Part shown: positions 25,381-33,488 of the stretch, piece after piece
Numbering within the stretch: position 1 is the stretch's first letter
How the letters are laid out: every line of letters starts with the position of its first letter
Assembly (NCBI GenBank): GCA_022820025.1
Contig: JAJEGF010000004.1
Location: forward strand, 62,001 to 126,000
Length of the DNA stretch: 64,000 nt
Source of the DNA: Chloroflexota bacterium
GTDB taxonomy: Bacteria > Chloroflexota > UBA11872
Direction of reading: 5' to 3'
Position numbers and translations under genes: made by a program
The notes under the pieces: generated by a model
Seen by the model: the letters and a program-made list of their open reading frames with translations, nothing else
Databases searched by the model: none
Told to the model about the DNA's origin: nothing

Positions 25381-26367
25381 ATGAAACGCATGGCCAAGCC
25401 CGAAGGCCGAGGCAACGTGGTCCTGGAAGACGCCCCCATCCCCGAGCCCGGCTACGGCCAGGTCCGCGTCAAAGCCGTGCGCAGCCTCATCAGCCGCGGC
25501 TCCGAAATCGGCCGGCGCTATGTCCTCGAAGAAGCCGTCGATCCCCAGATCATGGGCTACTCCATGGCCGGGGTTGTGGATGCCCTGGGCGAGGGCGTGC
25601 AGCACCTCGCCGTCGGCGACCGCGTCGGCGCCGTCGCGCCGCACGCCCAGTACGTCGTCGGCGCCGCTATCCCCGAGCGCCAGGCCAAGCTGCCCGAGAT
25701 TCTTCCGCTCTCACCCGACGTCACCTGGGACCAGGCCCCCTACTGGATGCTCAGCGCCTACGCCGTGCGCTGGACCGACATCGCCCCCTTCCAACCCGGC
25801 AACGTCATCGTCGTCCTCGGCCAGGGCCTCGTCGGCAGCCTCATCCTCCAGGTCATGCGTGCCATCGACGCCGGACGCCTCATCGCCGTTGACGCCGCCC
25901 CGCTCCGCTGCGAGCTTGCCGCCAAACTCGGCGCCGACCACGTCGTCAACGCCGCCGACGAAGACCCCGTCGCCGCCGTCAGGCGACTCTCCGAAGGCGT
26001 CGGCGCGGACCTGGTCGTCTACGCCGTCGGTGGACCCGCTGGCCCCAGGGCCTTCCGGCAGGGCATGGAAATGCTCGCCGAGGGCGGCGCCCTCCACCTC
26101 ATCGGCAAGTACGAGCAGCAATACCTGCCCCTCAGTTCCGAAATCATCCAGAGCCGCCGCATCGTCGGCGGCTACTTCGGCGGCCAGTGGCACATCGGCT
26201 CGGCTCGCCGCGCCCTCGCCCTCATCGAATCCGGCGCCATCGACCCCGACCGCATGACCACCCACCGCTTCCCCTACACCCGAGCCCCCGAAGCCTTCCA
26301 CCTCCTCCACGACCACCCCAACCAAACCCTCGGCGTCCTCCTCCACTGGGACATCGACGACAGCTAA
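25381..26367 (+). CDS. Medium-chain dehydrogenase/reductase (zinc-independent type)
   Basis: A 328-aa MDR protein. An N-terminal GroES-like domain (PEPGYGQVRVKAV, then VGDRVGAVAPHA) is followed by the nucleotide-binding fold with VLGQGLVGSLILQV at about 141-154 and ELAAKLGADHVVNAADED. The usual G-H-E-x-x-G of zinc alcohol dehydrogenases reads GYSMAGVV, so the catalytic zinc ligand is absent. It is probably an NAD(P)-dependent reductase for sugar- or quinone-like substrates. A frameshifted C-terminal fragment of this gene lies at 29120-29245. Confidence 0.82.
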   Translation: MKRMAKPEGRGNVVLEDAPIPEPGYGQVRVKAVRSLISRGSEIGRRYVLEEAVDPQIMGYSMAGVVDALGEGVQHLAVGDRVGAVAPHAQYVVGAAIPERQAKLPEILPLSPDVTWDQAPYWMLSAYAVRWTDIAPFQPGNVIVVLGQGLVGSLILQVMRAIDAGRLIAVDAAPLRCELAAKLGADHVVNAADEDPVAAVRRLSEGVGADLVVYAVGGPAGPRAFRQGMEMLAEGGALHLIGKYEQQYLPLSSEIIQSRRIVGGYFGGQWHIGSARRALALIESGAIDPDRMTTHRFPYTRAPEAFHLLHDHPNQTLGVLLHWDIDDS

Positions 26368-26939
26368 CCGGCCAAACGTCTCAATCGGCGGCCCAGCAGG
26401 CCAGCCTGCAAGAACGCGCCGACGAACGCTTAGACGATGCCTGCGTGCTAGACAGCGTGGATGACCCGCGCCGCGTGCGCTCCCACGTTTCGCAGGCCGC
26501 CGTCGCCCAGGTGTCTCTGAGCTGCAACCGGGGGCTGCCGGACTGTCTGCTCCACGAAGCGCAAAGCCTGACTGCTGCTAACGACCGTTGCGGATGGTGA
26601 ATTTATATTCGCAAGCCTTCGCACTTAAAGTTATTCGGGGAGATATAATCATGCACCGACATTTGCCGGTGCTCGGGCTGGACCCGAAACCTCAAAGGGG
26701 GCGGCACGAGCCAACGAGGTATCGAATGCCCTGGTTCACTCGCCCTCGGCAGGGGGAATCGGAGCATGAACTTGGCAGGTCATCAAGAAAGGACTGAATC
26801 CCTAGAGAACCAAACATCGTGCTCGTAACGCGCCGGGCTGAAATACTCACGGCCGCCGCCGCAAACGTCGCCGTGCTGTGGTCTGGCGATACAGCCGAAT
26901 CGAAGAGCTGACGAGCACATCAGCCGATTGGAGGTTGTC
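26368..26939. other. Gene-poor spacer
   Basis: About 570 nt. A TATAAT at 26644-26649 abuts an ORF of 48 codons starting ATG 26651 (MHRHLPVLGLD), basic and without relatives recognised. No other gene, hairpin or repeat was seen. Confidence 0.4.
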
Positions 26940-27407
26940 ATGCGGCAAAAGGTCGGTCTGGCCATCGCGGGATTCCTGCTGGTGGCTCTGGCAATGGCGG
27001 TGGGGATCGGTGTTGGCCAACTCGGCACGGCGTTCCTCTGGTCGCGACTGGCAACCTCGGTTTCGTATTCAAGTGTCGAGACGACCTACGACTCGGTCCA
27101 GGAGTTCAACGAGAGCATTGAAGTCGTCGATCTCGCCTGGCGAAGGCTGGGTGATACCGACCACTTTGGCCAACGAATCACATTCAAGTACACCGTCCGC
27201 AACCTGACGGACGAGGACATAACCATCAATAGCTGGCGAAGTTTCATTCCCGTGTTTGTTGATGCAGAAGGCTTCGCCATTCATGAAGCGGCAACCGGTG
27301 GTGAGTTCATTGTCCCGGCCAATGGGGAGTTCACCCACACCGGCGTCGAGCATATTGAAACCGAATTGTACGATCAGATCGTCGATCTGCGACTCTTGGG
27401 GATTTAG
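26940..27407 (+). CDS. Membrane-anchored beta-sandwich protein, paralog 1
   Basis: A 155-aa protein from ATG 26940, chosen because ggagg ends 5 nt upstream; TTG 26928 is in frame. An N-terminal helix (about residues 5-35, AGFLLVALAMAVGIGVGQL) anchors it. The exported part has F-x-Y-T-V-R-N-L-T-D-E-D-I, FVDAEGFA and FIVPANGEFTHTG, the order of strands expected for a DUF4352-like immunoglobulin fold. The gene at 27667-28128 has the same pattern (FKFTLRNPTSEDI, FDSEGFA, FTVPANGEYTYSA), so they are tandem paralogs. Function unknown. Confidence 0.6.
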   Translation: MRQKVGLAIAGFLLVALAMAVGIGVGQLGTAFLWSRLATSVSYSSVETTYDSVQEFNESIEVVDLAWRRLGDTDHFGQRITFKYTVRNLTDEDITINSWRSFIPVFVDAEGFAIHEAATGGEFIVPANGEFTHTGVEHIETELYDQIVDLRLLGI

Positions 27408-27666
27408 CCGTGGAGAGCAGGCGATGAACGCGCGAATTCGGATACCTCCGACCGGCGTATCGGGCACTGCGGATGGACCTGCAGGCTTCTTGCTGAACGA
27501 AATCTACAGGGCGCCCGCCAGCGGCATCGAAGTTTCGATCGAAGAGTCGTGAACCGACTGGAGCGTCAACGGATCGACGCCTCGGTCGGAGGGCATCGCC
27601 GCCGAATTCCAAGCGGCCACTTATTTCGCAAGGGTGCTTGTTTCTTGGGGGAGGCGTGAGCTGACA

Positions 27667-28128
27667 ATGAAGAAATCAACTTTCGCGCTGCTGACCGTGG
27701 GTGCATGCATTCTCGTAGTAGTCTCCGTGATTGCCGGCATGTTGGTGTATCTCTTGGTGATCCGCGCGATTGTGTCATCAGCGTACTCGCCACTCGAAGA
27801 AGAGACCATTAATGAGAATATTGTGGTGGTTGAGGACTCCATTGAATGGAAGCTGATCTCGCAATCCGACGACTATGGCAATGAAGCGCGCGTTTCTTTC
27901 AAGTTCACGTTACGCAACCCGACCAGCGAGGATATCGAGGTTCGCGTGTTTGACCTGCGCATCTGGTTCTTTGATTCTGAAGGCTTTGCTCTGGTTCGCT
28001 ACAACTACGCTGACGAGTTCACCGTGCCCGCCAACGGCGAATACACCTACTCGGCACCGCATAGCCTGCGGGGCGGCCTCGGCGAGCAAGTGGCCTACAT
28101 CGAAGTCCTGGGAGTGCGATCGAAATGA
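27667..28128 (+). CDS. Membrane-anchored beta-sandwich protein, paralog 2
   Basis: A 153-aa protein from ATG 27667 (MKKSTFALLTVG); the frame opens earlier at 27634. One N-terminal membrane helix (about residues 6-36), then a domain paralogous to the gene at 26940-27407, sharing R-N-(L/P)-T-(D/S)-E-D-I, D-(A/S)-E-G-F-A and F-x-V-P-A-N-G-E. The extracytoplasmic Ig-like fold suggests an envelope binding role. The 259 nt between the paralogs contain one 42-codon ORF of no recognised family (27424-27552). Confidence 0.6.
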   Translation: MKKSTFALLTVGACILVVVSVIAGMLVYLLVIRAIVSSAYSPLEEETINENIVVVEDSIEWKLISQSDDYGNEARVSFKFTLRNPTSEDIEVRVFDLRIWFFDSEGFALVRYNYADEFTVPANGEYTYSAPHSLRGGLGEQVAYIEVLGVRSK

Positions 28129-28189
28129 AAGTTCGGAAGGCCATCGTTTGAGTCACCTGGGCCAATCCGGGCTAAGCTCACTTTAAGCC

Positions 28190-28360
28190 CTATCCTTTGG
28201 TGTCAGATGAGCATTCACGATTGGCCGCCGCCAAAACCAGACGACATGCCATCCGACGAGTACGTCGAATCGTGGTTCGGCGGCGGGCTGTGCGGATGAT
28301 GGCCACCCCGATCACCGCGAGAATCCCGCTGATAAGAAACTCAATCGATCCAAGCTGCAT
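28190..28360 (-). CDS. Small single-TM basic-tail protein
   Basis: A 56-aa candidate from ATG 28360. Residues 1-22 (MQLGSIEFLISGILAVIGVA) form one membrane helix, followed by an Arg-rich tail (RTARRRTTIRRTRR). The ribosome binding site is weak (gagaaag). It belongs to a run of small minus-strand proteins at 28.2-28.96 kb. Confidence 0.35.
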   Translation of the reverse strand: MQLGSIEFLISGILAVIGVAIIRTARRRTTIRRTRRMACRLVLAAANRECSSDTKG

Positions 28361-28412
28361 GATCTTTCTCGTGGCTGATACACGCCTGAGCTCTGGCCCT
28401 CTTCCGTCCGAG

Positions 28413-28580
28413 CTAGGCCGGCCACCTCGGAATCCGCGCGCCGCAGCTCGTACATCGCCACTGACCGTCACCCCCATGCACGACCGACGCTTCGGCGCAG
28501 CGCGGGCAGCGCATCCGATGCCCCGCCGTGAAGGCCAGAAAGATCAGGTTCCAGAGCTTCCCCAGCACGCGGCGGATCAT
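28413..28580 (-). CDS. Small zinc-ribbon protein
   Basis: A 55-aa protein from ATG 28580. A hydrophobic N-terminus (VLGKLWNLIFLAFTAG) is followed by a zinc ribbon with CPRC and CTSC separated by 15 residues. Its ATG overlaps the stop of the upstream small membrane protein as ATGA, so the two are probably co-translated. Upstream residues of the longer frame lie in that gene and are not used. Confidence 0.55.
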   Translation of the reverse strand: MIRRVLGKLWNLIFLAFTAGHRMRCPRCAEASVVHGGDGQWRCTSCGARIPRWPA

Positions 28581-28726
28581 GGCAGCGTCGGTATGAACTG
28601 GAAGCAGTAGGCGACGGCTGACCCGATGATGTAAGGGCTGATGGCCACAACGGTCAGCGGGACCGTCACCACGACGCCGATCACCATGCCCGTCAGGATC
28701 AGCGCCAGTCGATGTCGCGTGGTCAT
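28577..28726 (-). CDS. 49-aa two-helix membrane protein
   Basis: Starts at ATG 28726 with a strong ribosome binding site (gggaggagccc before the ATG). The protein is nearly all membrane: LALILTGMVIGVVVTVPLTV and then YIIGSAVAYCFQF. It overlaps the zinc-ribbon gene start by 4 nt. No family recognised. Confidence 0.5.
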   Translation of the reverse strand: MTTRHRLALILTGMVIGVVVTVPLTVVAISPYIIGSAVAYCFQFIPTLP

Positions 28727-28872
28727 GGGCTCCTCCCGCGCGGGGTGAGGCGAATTGCCCCACCCCGCGCTCTTCGTTACGACTTCGGCGTGTAGTCGCC
28801 GTTGCCCTACCGCGTCTTGTTGATCGTTATGGTCTCAACCGTCGTGCCAGGGGGTTGTTCGGGGACCGGACC

Positions 28873-28959
28873 TTACGCGTACACGGTCCCGATCATCAGG
28901 GACGCCCCGATTGCTGTGATCAGTAGGGCAAACACGATCCGGAGCACTGACTGCCACAT
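28873..28959 (-). CDS. 28-aa single-TM protein
   Basis: ATG 28959 is preceded by aggaggg at ideal spacing. The product (MWQSVLRIVFALLITAIG then ASLMIGTVYA) is a single hydrophobic helix. The strong ribosome binding site is the main support. It probably belongs to the same minus-strand group as the 49-aa protein. Confidence 0.4.
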   Translation of the reverse strand: MWQSVLRIVFALLITAIGASLMIGTVYA

Positions 28960-29119
28960 GGCAACCCTCCTCGGTTCCGCTCACCAGGAGAATCGCCGTT
29001 GATCCTGACTCCAGCGAGCCATGAACCGGGAGAATCATATATGAAATTCCCTTCAAGTGGCAACGGACGAATGGCGCTCAACTCATCTAAAGTCGATGGT
29101 GTGACCCCTGGCCCTCCTC

Positions 29120-29245
29120 AGTTCCGGCGCCGCGAACTGCGGCCTCCTGACCACCCACCGCTTCCCCTACACCCGAGCCCCCAAAGCTCTCCACCCCCTC
29201 CACGACCGCCCCACCAAACCCTCGGCCTCCTCCTCAACTGGGACC
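29120..29245 (+). pseudogene. C-terminal remnant of the medium-chain dehydrogenase
   Basis: TTHRFPYTRAP then, after small changes, LHDRPT and a frameshifted continuation match the end of the dehydrogenase at 25381-26367 (TTHRFPYTRAPEAFHLLHD ... LGVLLHWD). One nucleotide is missing in the run after gacc-ccc, which shifts the frame; nucleotide identity is very high throughout. Confidence 0.85.
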
Positions 29246-29282
29246 CTTGCAGAACGCCCCACGCCCTCAAAGGTGCGCCCGC

Positions 29283-29370
29283 TCTTGCTCCCTCTCCCCG
29301 TGGGAGAGGGTTGGGGTGAGGGTCTTCCGGGCAACCGCCCTGGGTTATGCAAGGGCCTCTTCCACTGAGA
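29283..29370 (+). repeat. Dispersed intergenic hairpin repeat, copy B
   Basis: It contains the 9-bp stem ccctctccc/gggagaggg with a 3-nt loop (29289-29309), then gtgagggtcttccgggcaac and tail gcaagggcctcttc. The order is the same as copies A and C. It follows the dehydrogenase remnant directly. Confidence 0.65.
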
Positions 29371-29692
29371 CAGCGTGGAGAGCCAGGCGGTCGCCCGAAC
29401 CATGCAGAGCCGCCCTACGCCTCTCGACGCCGCGACCCGACGGTCCCTCGGCGCGTCCCCGGTCCCCAGCGAACCGGCGCAAACCGCGCCTGACCGTCGG
29501 CCCGTCAACTGCCCACTGTCTCCAATCCCTGAATTGCCATCTGTTCTCACCGAGTGTACACTCTCCGCAGACGTTCAAACAAGCGTTCCCGGAGACCCCC
29601 TCGTGCCCACCCTGCCGGCCCGAATCCCAGGCCCCCGCCAAGGCCATTCCAGCACGCCTCGGCTCGGGCGAATTCAGGCCCCGCGCCGCCTC
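29371..29692. other. Spacer without recognised gene
   Basis: About 320 nt between repeat B and the palindrome. Long overlapping open frames exist on the plus strand but continue antisense through hyuB and have the composition of shadow frames. No remnant was recognised. Confidence 0.4.
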
Positions 29693-29716
29693 AAGAGTTT
29701 TTTGGAAAAAACTCTT
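29693..29716. terminator. Perfect 11-bp palindrome downstream of hyuB
   Basis: aagagtttttt-gg-aaaaaactctt, two perfect 11-nt arms with a 2-nt centre, 40 nt past the hyuB stop. On the minus strand an RNA hairpin with a U-rich arm could end the racemase-HyuA-HyuB transcript. The short centre and A/T-rich stem are not a classic terminator; a protein-binding site is the alternative. Confidence 0.4.
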
Positions 29717-29755
29717 ATGTGCGCACGAGAGCACTTTTTCGGCCGCCGTTCGGCC

Positions 29756-31393
29756 TCAGCCCGTCACCTTCCCCGCCCGCCGGTCCCGCTCCCGCGCCGC
29801 CGCCTCTCGCCGCTCCGGCGCACCCCACCCGCCGCCCCCCGCCGTCCGGTGCTCGAACACGTCCCCCCGCCGCAGCGCCGTCGTCCCCTTCCCTACCAGC
29901 TCGATCCGCTCCCCGTCCCGCACCAGCACGCTGCCCGAGGTCGCCCCCGGCTCTCCCCCCTGCAACCCGTACGGCCCCCGCGTCCGCCGGTCCGAGCGCA
30001 GGTTCAGCGTCGTCTGCTCCGCCAGCATCCGGTAGTGCCGCTCCACCGCCAGCCCCCCGCGGAACTCCCCGTCGCCCCCGCTGTCCGGCACGAACTCATA
30101 CCGGTCGATCGCAATCGGATGCTCCGCCTCGATCACCTCCGCCGGGTTGTTCGCGAAGTTCACCACCACGCTCGACACCCCGTCCGGCCCGTCCGCGAAC
30201 GGCCGCCCGCCCCACGACCCGAACAGGAACTCCAGCATCACGAACGGCTCGCCCCGCGCGTCGTACCCCGCCAGGCTCACCCCCGTGTCGCCCCCCGCCT
30301 CCGCCGCCGGCACCCGCTTCGGCACCGCCTGCGCCAGCGCCCCCAGCACCGCGTTCGCAATCCGGAACCCCGTCAGCCCCCGCGCCGCCACCGGCGCCGG
30401 CGGACGCGGGTTCACGATCGTCCCCTCCGGCGCCCTTACCTCGATCGGCCGGAAGTGCCCTTCGTTGTTCGGAATATCCGTCGGCATCACGCACCGCACG
30501 CAGGCGTACGCCGCCGACTTGGTAAACGGCATCGGACAGTTGATCGACCCCCGCACCTGCCCGCCCGATCCCGTGAAGTCCACCGTGATCCGGTCCCCCT
30601 CCACGTGCAGCGTGACCCGAATCGGAATCGGCTCCGGTTCGATCCCGTCATCGTCCAGGTAGTCGGTGAACCCGTAGACCCCGTCCGGAATCTCCCGGAT
30701 CGCTAGCCGCGCCCGCTCGGCCGCGTAGTCAAGCACCGCAGCCCCCAGGTCGGCCAGCCGCCGCGGCCCGTGCTCCTCGGCCAGCGCCAGCAGCCCGCGC
30801 TCCCCCACGTGCCCCGCCGCCAACTGCGCCCGCAAATCGCCCAGTACCTGGTTGGGCACCCGCACGTTCCGCTCCAGCAACCGCCACACGTGCTCCACCG
30901 GCCGCCCCTCCGCCATCAGCCGCACCGGCGGCAGGCAGATGCCCTCCTGGAACAGCTCCGTCGCGTCGCACCCGTTGCCGCCCGCCGTCTTCCCGCCTAC
31001 GTCCGCGTGATGCGCAATCGTCACCACGTGCCCGATCACCCGCCCGTTGCGAAACACCGGCTGCGCCGTGTAGATGTCCGGCAGATGCGTGCCGCCCGCG
31101 TACGGGTCGTTGAGCGCGTACACGTCCCCCGGCCGAATCTCGCCGCCGAACCGAGCCAGGAACGCCCGCATCGCGTCGGGCACCGATCCCAGATGCAATG
31201 GCAGCGTCAACCCCTGCGCGATCAGCCGCCCTTCCGGATCGCACAGCGCCGCCGACAGGTCCATCGAGTTCTTCAGGTGCGTCGACCGCGCCGTCCGCAC
31301 CATCGCCACCGCCATCTCATCCACCAGCGCCGCCACCGCATGCCGAAACAGCTCCCGCTGCACCGGATCCACTGCCCGACGTCGTGCGCTCAT
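29756..31393 (-). CDS. hyuB: Hydantoinase B/oxoprolinase family protein
   Basis: A 545-aa HyuB-type subunit. The start is ATG 31393 (MSARRRAVDPV), overlapping the HyuA stop by 4 nt (ATGA). Family features: DPVQRELFRHAVAALVDEM at the N-terminus, NDPYAGGTHLPD (about 100-111), IAHHADVGGKTAG (about 128-140) with metal-binding His/Asp, and GSWGGRPFADGPDG, then RSDRRTRGPYGLQGGEPG near the end. With HyuA it forms an ATP-dependent ring-opening enzyme for hydantoins, oxoproline or similar lactams; the exact substrate is not set by sequence. Confidence 0.85.
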   Translation of the reverse strand: MSARRRAVDPVQRELFRHAVAALVDEMAVAMVRTARSTHLKNSMDLSAALCDPEGRLIAQGLTLPLHLGSVPDAMRAFLARFGGEIRPGDVYALNDPYAGGTHLPDIYTAQPVFRNGRVIGHVVTIAHHADVGGKTAGGNGCDATELFQEGICLPPVRLMAEGRPVEHVWRLLERNVRVPNQVLGDLRAQLAAGHVGERGLLALAEEHGPRRLADLGAAVLDYAAERARLAIREIPDGVYGFTDYLDDDGIEPEPIPIRVTLHVEGDRITVDFTGSGGQVRGSINCPMPFTKSAAYACVRCVMPTDIPNNEGHFRPIEVRAPEGTIVNPRPPAPVAARGLTGFRIANAVLGALAQAVPKRVPAAEAGGDTGVSLAGYDARGEPFVMLEFLFGSWGGRPFADGPDGVSSVVVNFANNPAEVIEAEHPIAIDRYEFVPDSGGDGEFRGGLAVERHYRMLAEQTTLNLRSDRRTRGPYGLQGGEPGATSGSVLVRDGERIELVGKGTTALRRGDVFEHRTAGGGGWGAPERREAAARERDRRAGKVTG

Positions 31394-33480
31394 CGGCCCG
31401 CCTCCAGCAGCAGCGCCCCGTCCGCCTCGCGCGCGCATCGCCAGCCCGGCGGAACCACAGTGGTGGCGTCATAGTCCTCCACGATCAACCCACCCGATTC
31501 CGGCTTGCGCCCCAAGTCCCCTCGACGCACCACCGGCACGCTCCGCCACCGCCCCTCAAACCAGGCCCGTCGCTGCGTCTGCTCCGGGCTGCGGTCCAGC
31601 GCTTCACGAAGCCTCACCGGGTCGTTCGCCCGCACCGCGCTCACCCGCAACACCGCCGCGATCACCGGGCTCGTCGGATCCCGGTGCCCGTAAGTGGCCT
31701 CGTGCAGCGCCTCGAAACGGTCGCGAATCGTGTCAAGCGTTCCCTTGGTCACCCGCCCACCCGGAATCCCCGCCGGAATCTCGAACGACTGCCCCCGATA
31801 CCTGCAATCCGCCACGGCTTCGATCTCCAGCTCGGCAGTCCCAAATCCGCCTGCCGCCGCCAGCGCAGTACACCGCTCACGCAGCAAACCCAGCGCTTCG
31901 TCCATTCGGCTCGCGGCATCGGACGCACCCAGGTCGATCAGTGGCGAATGCGTAGCCATCCACCTCAAGTCGGCGCCCAACAAGCCGGTAGCGCTGAACA
32001 CTCCCGGCCCGGCCGGCGCCAGCACCCGCCGAATCCCCAGCAGTTCAGCCACCGCCGCTGCCATTCCGGGACCGCCGCCGCCGAACGCCACCAGCGTGAA
32101 CGCCGACGGGTCCACGCCGCGCTCGCTCGTCACCGCCCGCAAGGCGCGCGCCAGTTCGGCCGCCGCCACCTGCCGCGCCGCATCCGCCGCCCGCGCAACG
32201 TCCGTCCCCAGCGGACCGGCAAGGTGTTCCGCCACCGCCCGCTCGGCCCTCTCTGCTTCAATCACCATGTCCCCGCCAAGTAGGCCGGTTGGACTGACGT
32301 GACCCAACACCACGTTCACATCCGTCAGCGTCGCCTCCTGCCCGCCGCGCCCATAGCAGGCTGGCCCCGGATCCGCCCCGGCGCTGTCAGGTCCCACCGA
32401 CAGCCCGCCTGCCTGGTCCACCCGCGCAATGCTGCCGCCGCCCGCCCCAATCTCGGCCAGATCGATCGTCGGCGTCCGCAGCAGGTAGCCCGAGCCGCGG
32501 GTCAGCCGCGTCCCCGAACTGATGCCGCCACCCAGTTCAAGCTCAGGCGCGATCGCCGGCTCGCCGTCCAGCACCACCGCCGCCTTGGCGGTCGTTCCGC
32601 CCATGTCGAAGGCCAGCACCCGATCCAGACCGCGCTGTCGGGCCAGTTGGGCGGCCGCCAGCACCCCGGCCGTCGGCCCGGATTCCAGGCAGAAGGCCGG
32701 CAACTGCGCCGCCTCGGCCGCCGGCATCACGCCGCCGCTAGACTGCAACATCAGGATCGGCGCCCGCGAGCCCGCACCCTGCAACGCTTCCGCCAGCCTT
32801 CCCAGGTAGTCCCCCATCACCGGCTGCAAAAACGCGTTGATGACCGTCGTGCTCGTGCGGTCGTACTCGCGGATCAGCGGAAGCACCGCCGAGCTGCGGG
32901 AAACCGCCGCGCCCGGCAGCCGCTCCCGCACCAGTCGCTCGACCTCAATCTCGTGCTCGCCGTTGACGTACGAATTCAGCAGGCAGATCGCCACGGCCTC
33001 AACGCCGGCCTGCTCCAGCACGTCCAGCGCCCCGGCCACGCTACCCCCGTCCAGCGGCCTGACCACCGACCCGTCCGCCGCCATGCGCTCGCTCACGCCC
33101 AATCGCAACCGGCGCTCCACCAGCGGCTCCGGCCGCGACCAGCTCAGGTCATACAGCCGCGGATACCGAAGCCGCCCGATCTCCAGCACATCACGGAACC
33201 CCTCGGTTGTGATCAAGCCCGTACGCGGCCCGCGCCGCTCAAGGATGGCGTTGGTCGCCACCGTGCTGGCGTGCAACATGCTGCCAAGCGACGCGAGGGA
33301 GTTTCCGCTGCACGCTTGGAGGCCAGTAAGCACCCCGCTGTCGAAATCGGGCGGCGTAGACAGCGTCTTGTGCCGCGTGACGGCGCCTTCCGCATCCACC
33401 GCCACGAGATCGGTAAACGTCCCCCCAACGTCCGCGGCCGTGCGCAAACCGTCGCGGCTGGGACGAGCGGCCTTCAAGCT
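31390..33480 (-). CDS. hyuA: Hydantoinase A/oxoprolinase family protein (ATPase subunit)
   Basis: A 696-aa HyuA-type subunit with acetate/sugar-kinase-fold motifs: AADVGGTFTDLVAVD at the N-terminus, then LHASTVATNAILERRG, ALAFDMGGTTAKAAVV-like phosphate loop (about 280) and GGGSIARVD. TTG 33480 was chosen because it lies 8 nt after the racemase stop and just before the conserved strand; the frame is open further upstream but inside the racemase gene. Typical family length is about 690. Pairs with HyuB. Confidence 0.83.
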   Translation of the reverse strand, partial: SLKAARPSRDGLRTAADVGGTFTDLVAVDAEGAVTRHKTLSTPPDFDSGVLTGLQACSGNSLASLGSMLHASTVATNAILERRGPRTGLITTEGFRDVLEIGRLRYPRLYDLSWSRPEPLVERRLRLGVSERMAADGSVVRPLDGGSVAGALDVLEQAGVEAVAICLLNSYVNGEHEIEVERLVRERLPGAAVSRSSAVLPLIREYDRTSTTVINAFLQPVMGDYLGRLAEALQGAGSRAPILMLQSSGGVMPAAEAAQLPAFCLESGPTAGVLAAAQLARQRGLDRVLAFDMGGTTAKAAVVLDGEPAIAPELELGGGISSGTRLTRGSGYLLRTPTIDLAEIGAGGGSIARVDQAGGLSVGPDSAGADPGPACYGRGGQEATLTDVNVVLGHVSPTGLLGGDMVIEAERAERAVAEHLAGPLGTDVARAADAARQVAAAELARALRAVTSERGVDPSAFTLVAFGGGGPGMAAAVAELLGIRRVLAPAGPGVFSATGLLGADLRWMATHSPLIDLGASDAASRMDEALGLLRERCTALAAAGGFGTAELEIEAVADCRYRGQSFEIPAGIPGGRVTKGTLDTIRDRFEALHEATYGHRDPTSPVIAAVLRVSAVRANDPVRLREALDRSPEQTQRRAWFEGRWRSVPVVRRGDLGRKPESGGLIVEDYDATTVVPPGWRCAREADGALLLEAGR

Positions 33481-33488
33481 TCGAGTCG

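Noticed and set aside
26651-26797. 48-codon ORF behind a TATAAT
   Set aside because: No ribosome binding site, no relatives recognised and basic random-looking composition.
29375-30706. Plus-strand open frame of 443 codons over hyuB
   Set aside because: Arg/Pro-rich shadow of hyuB, no domain recognised.
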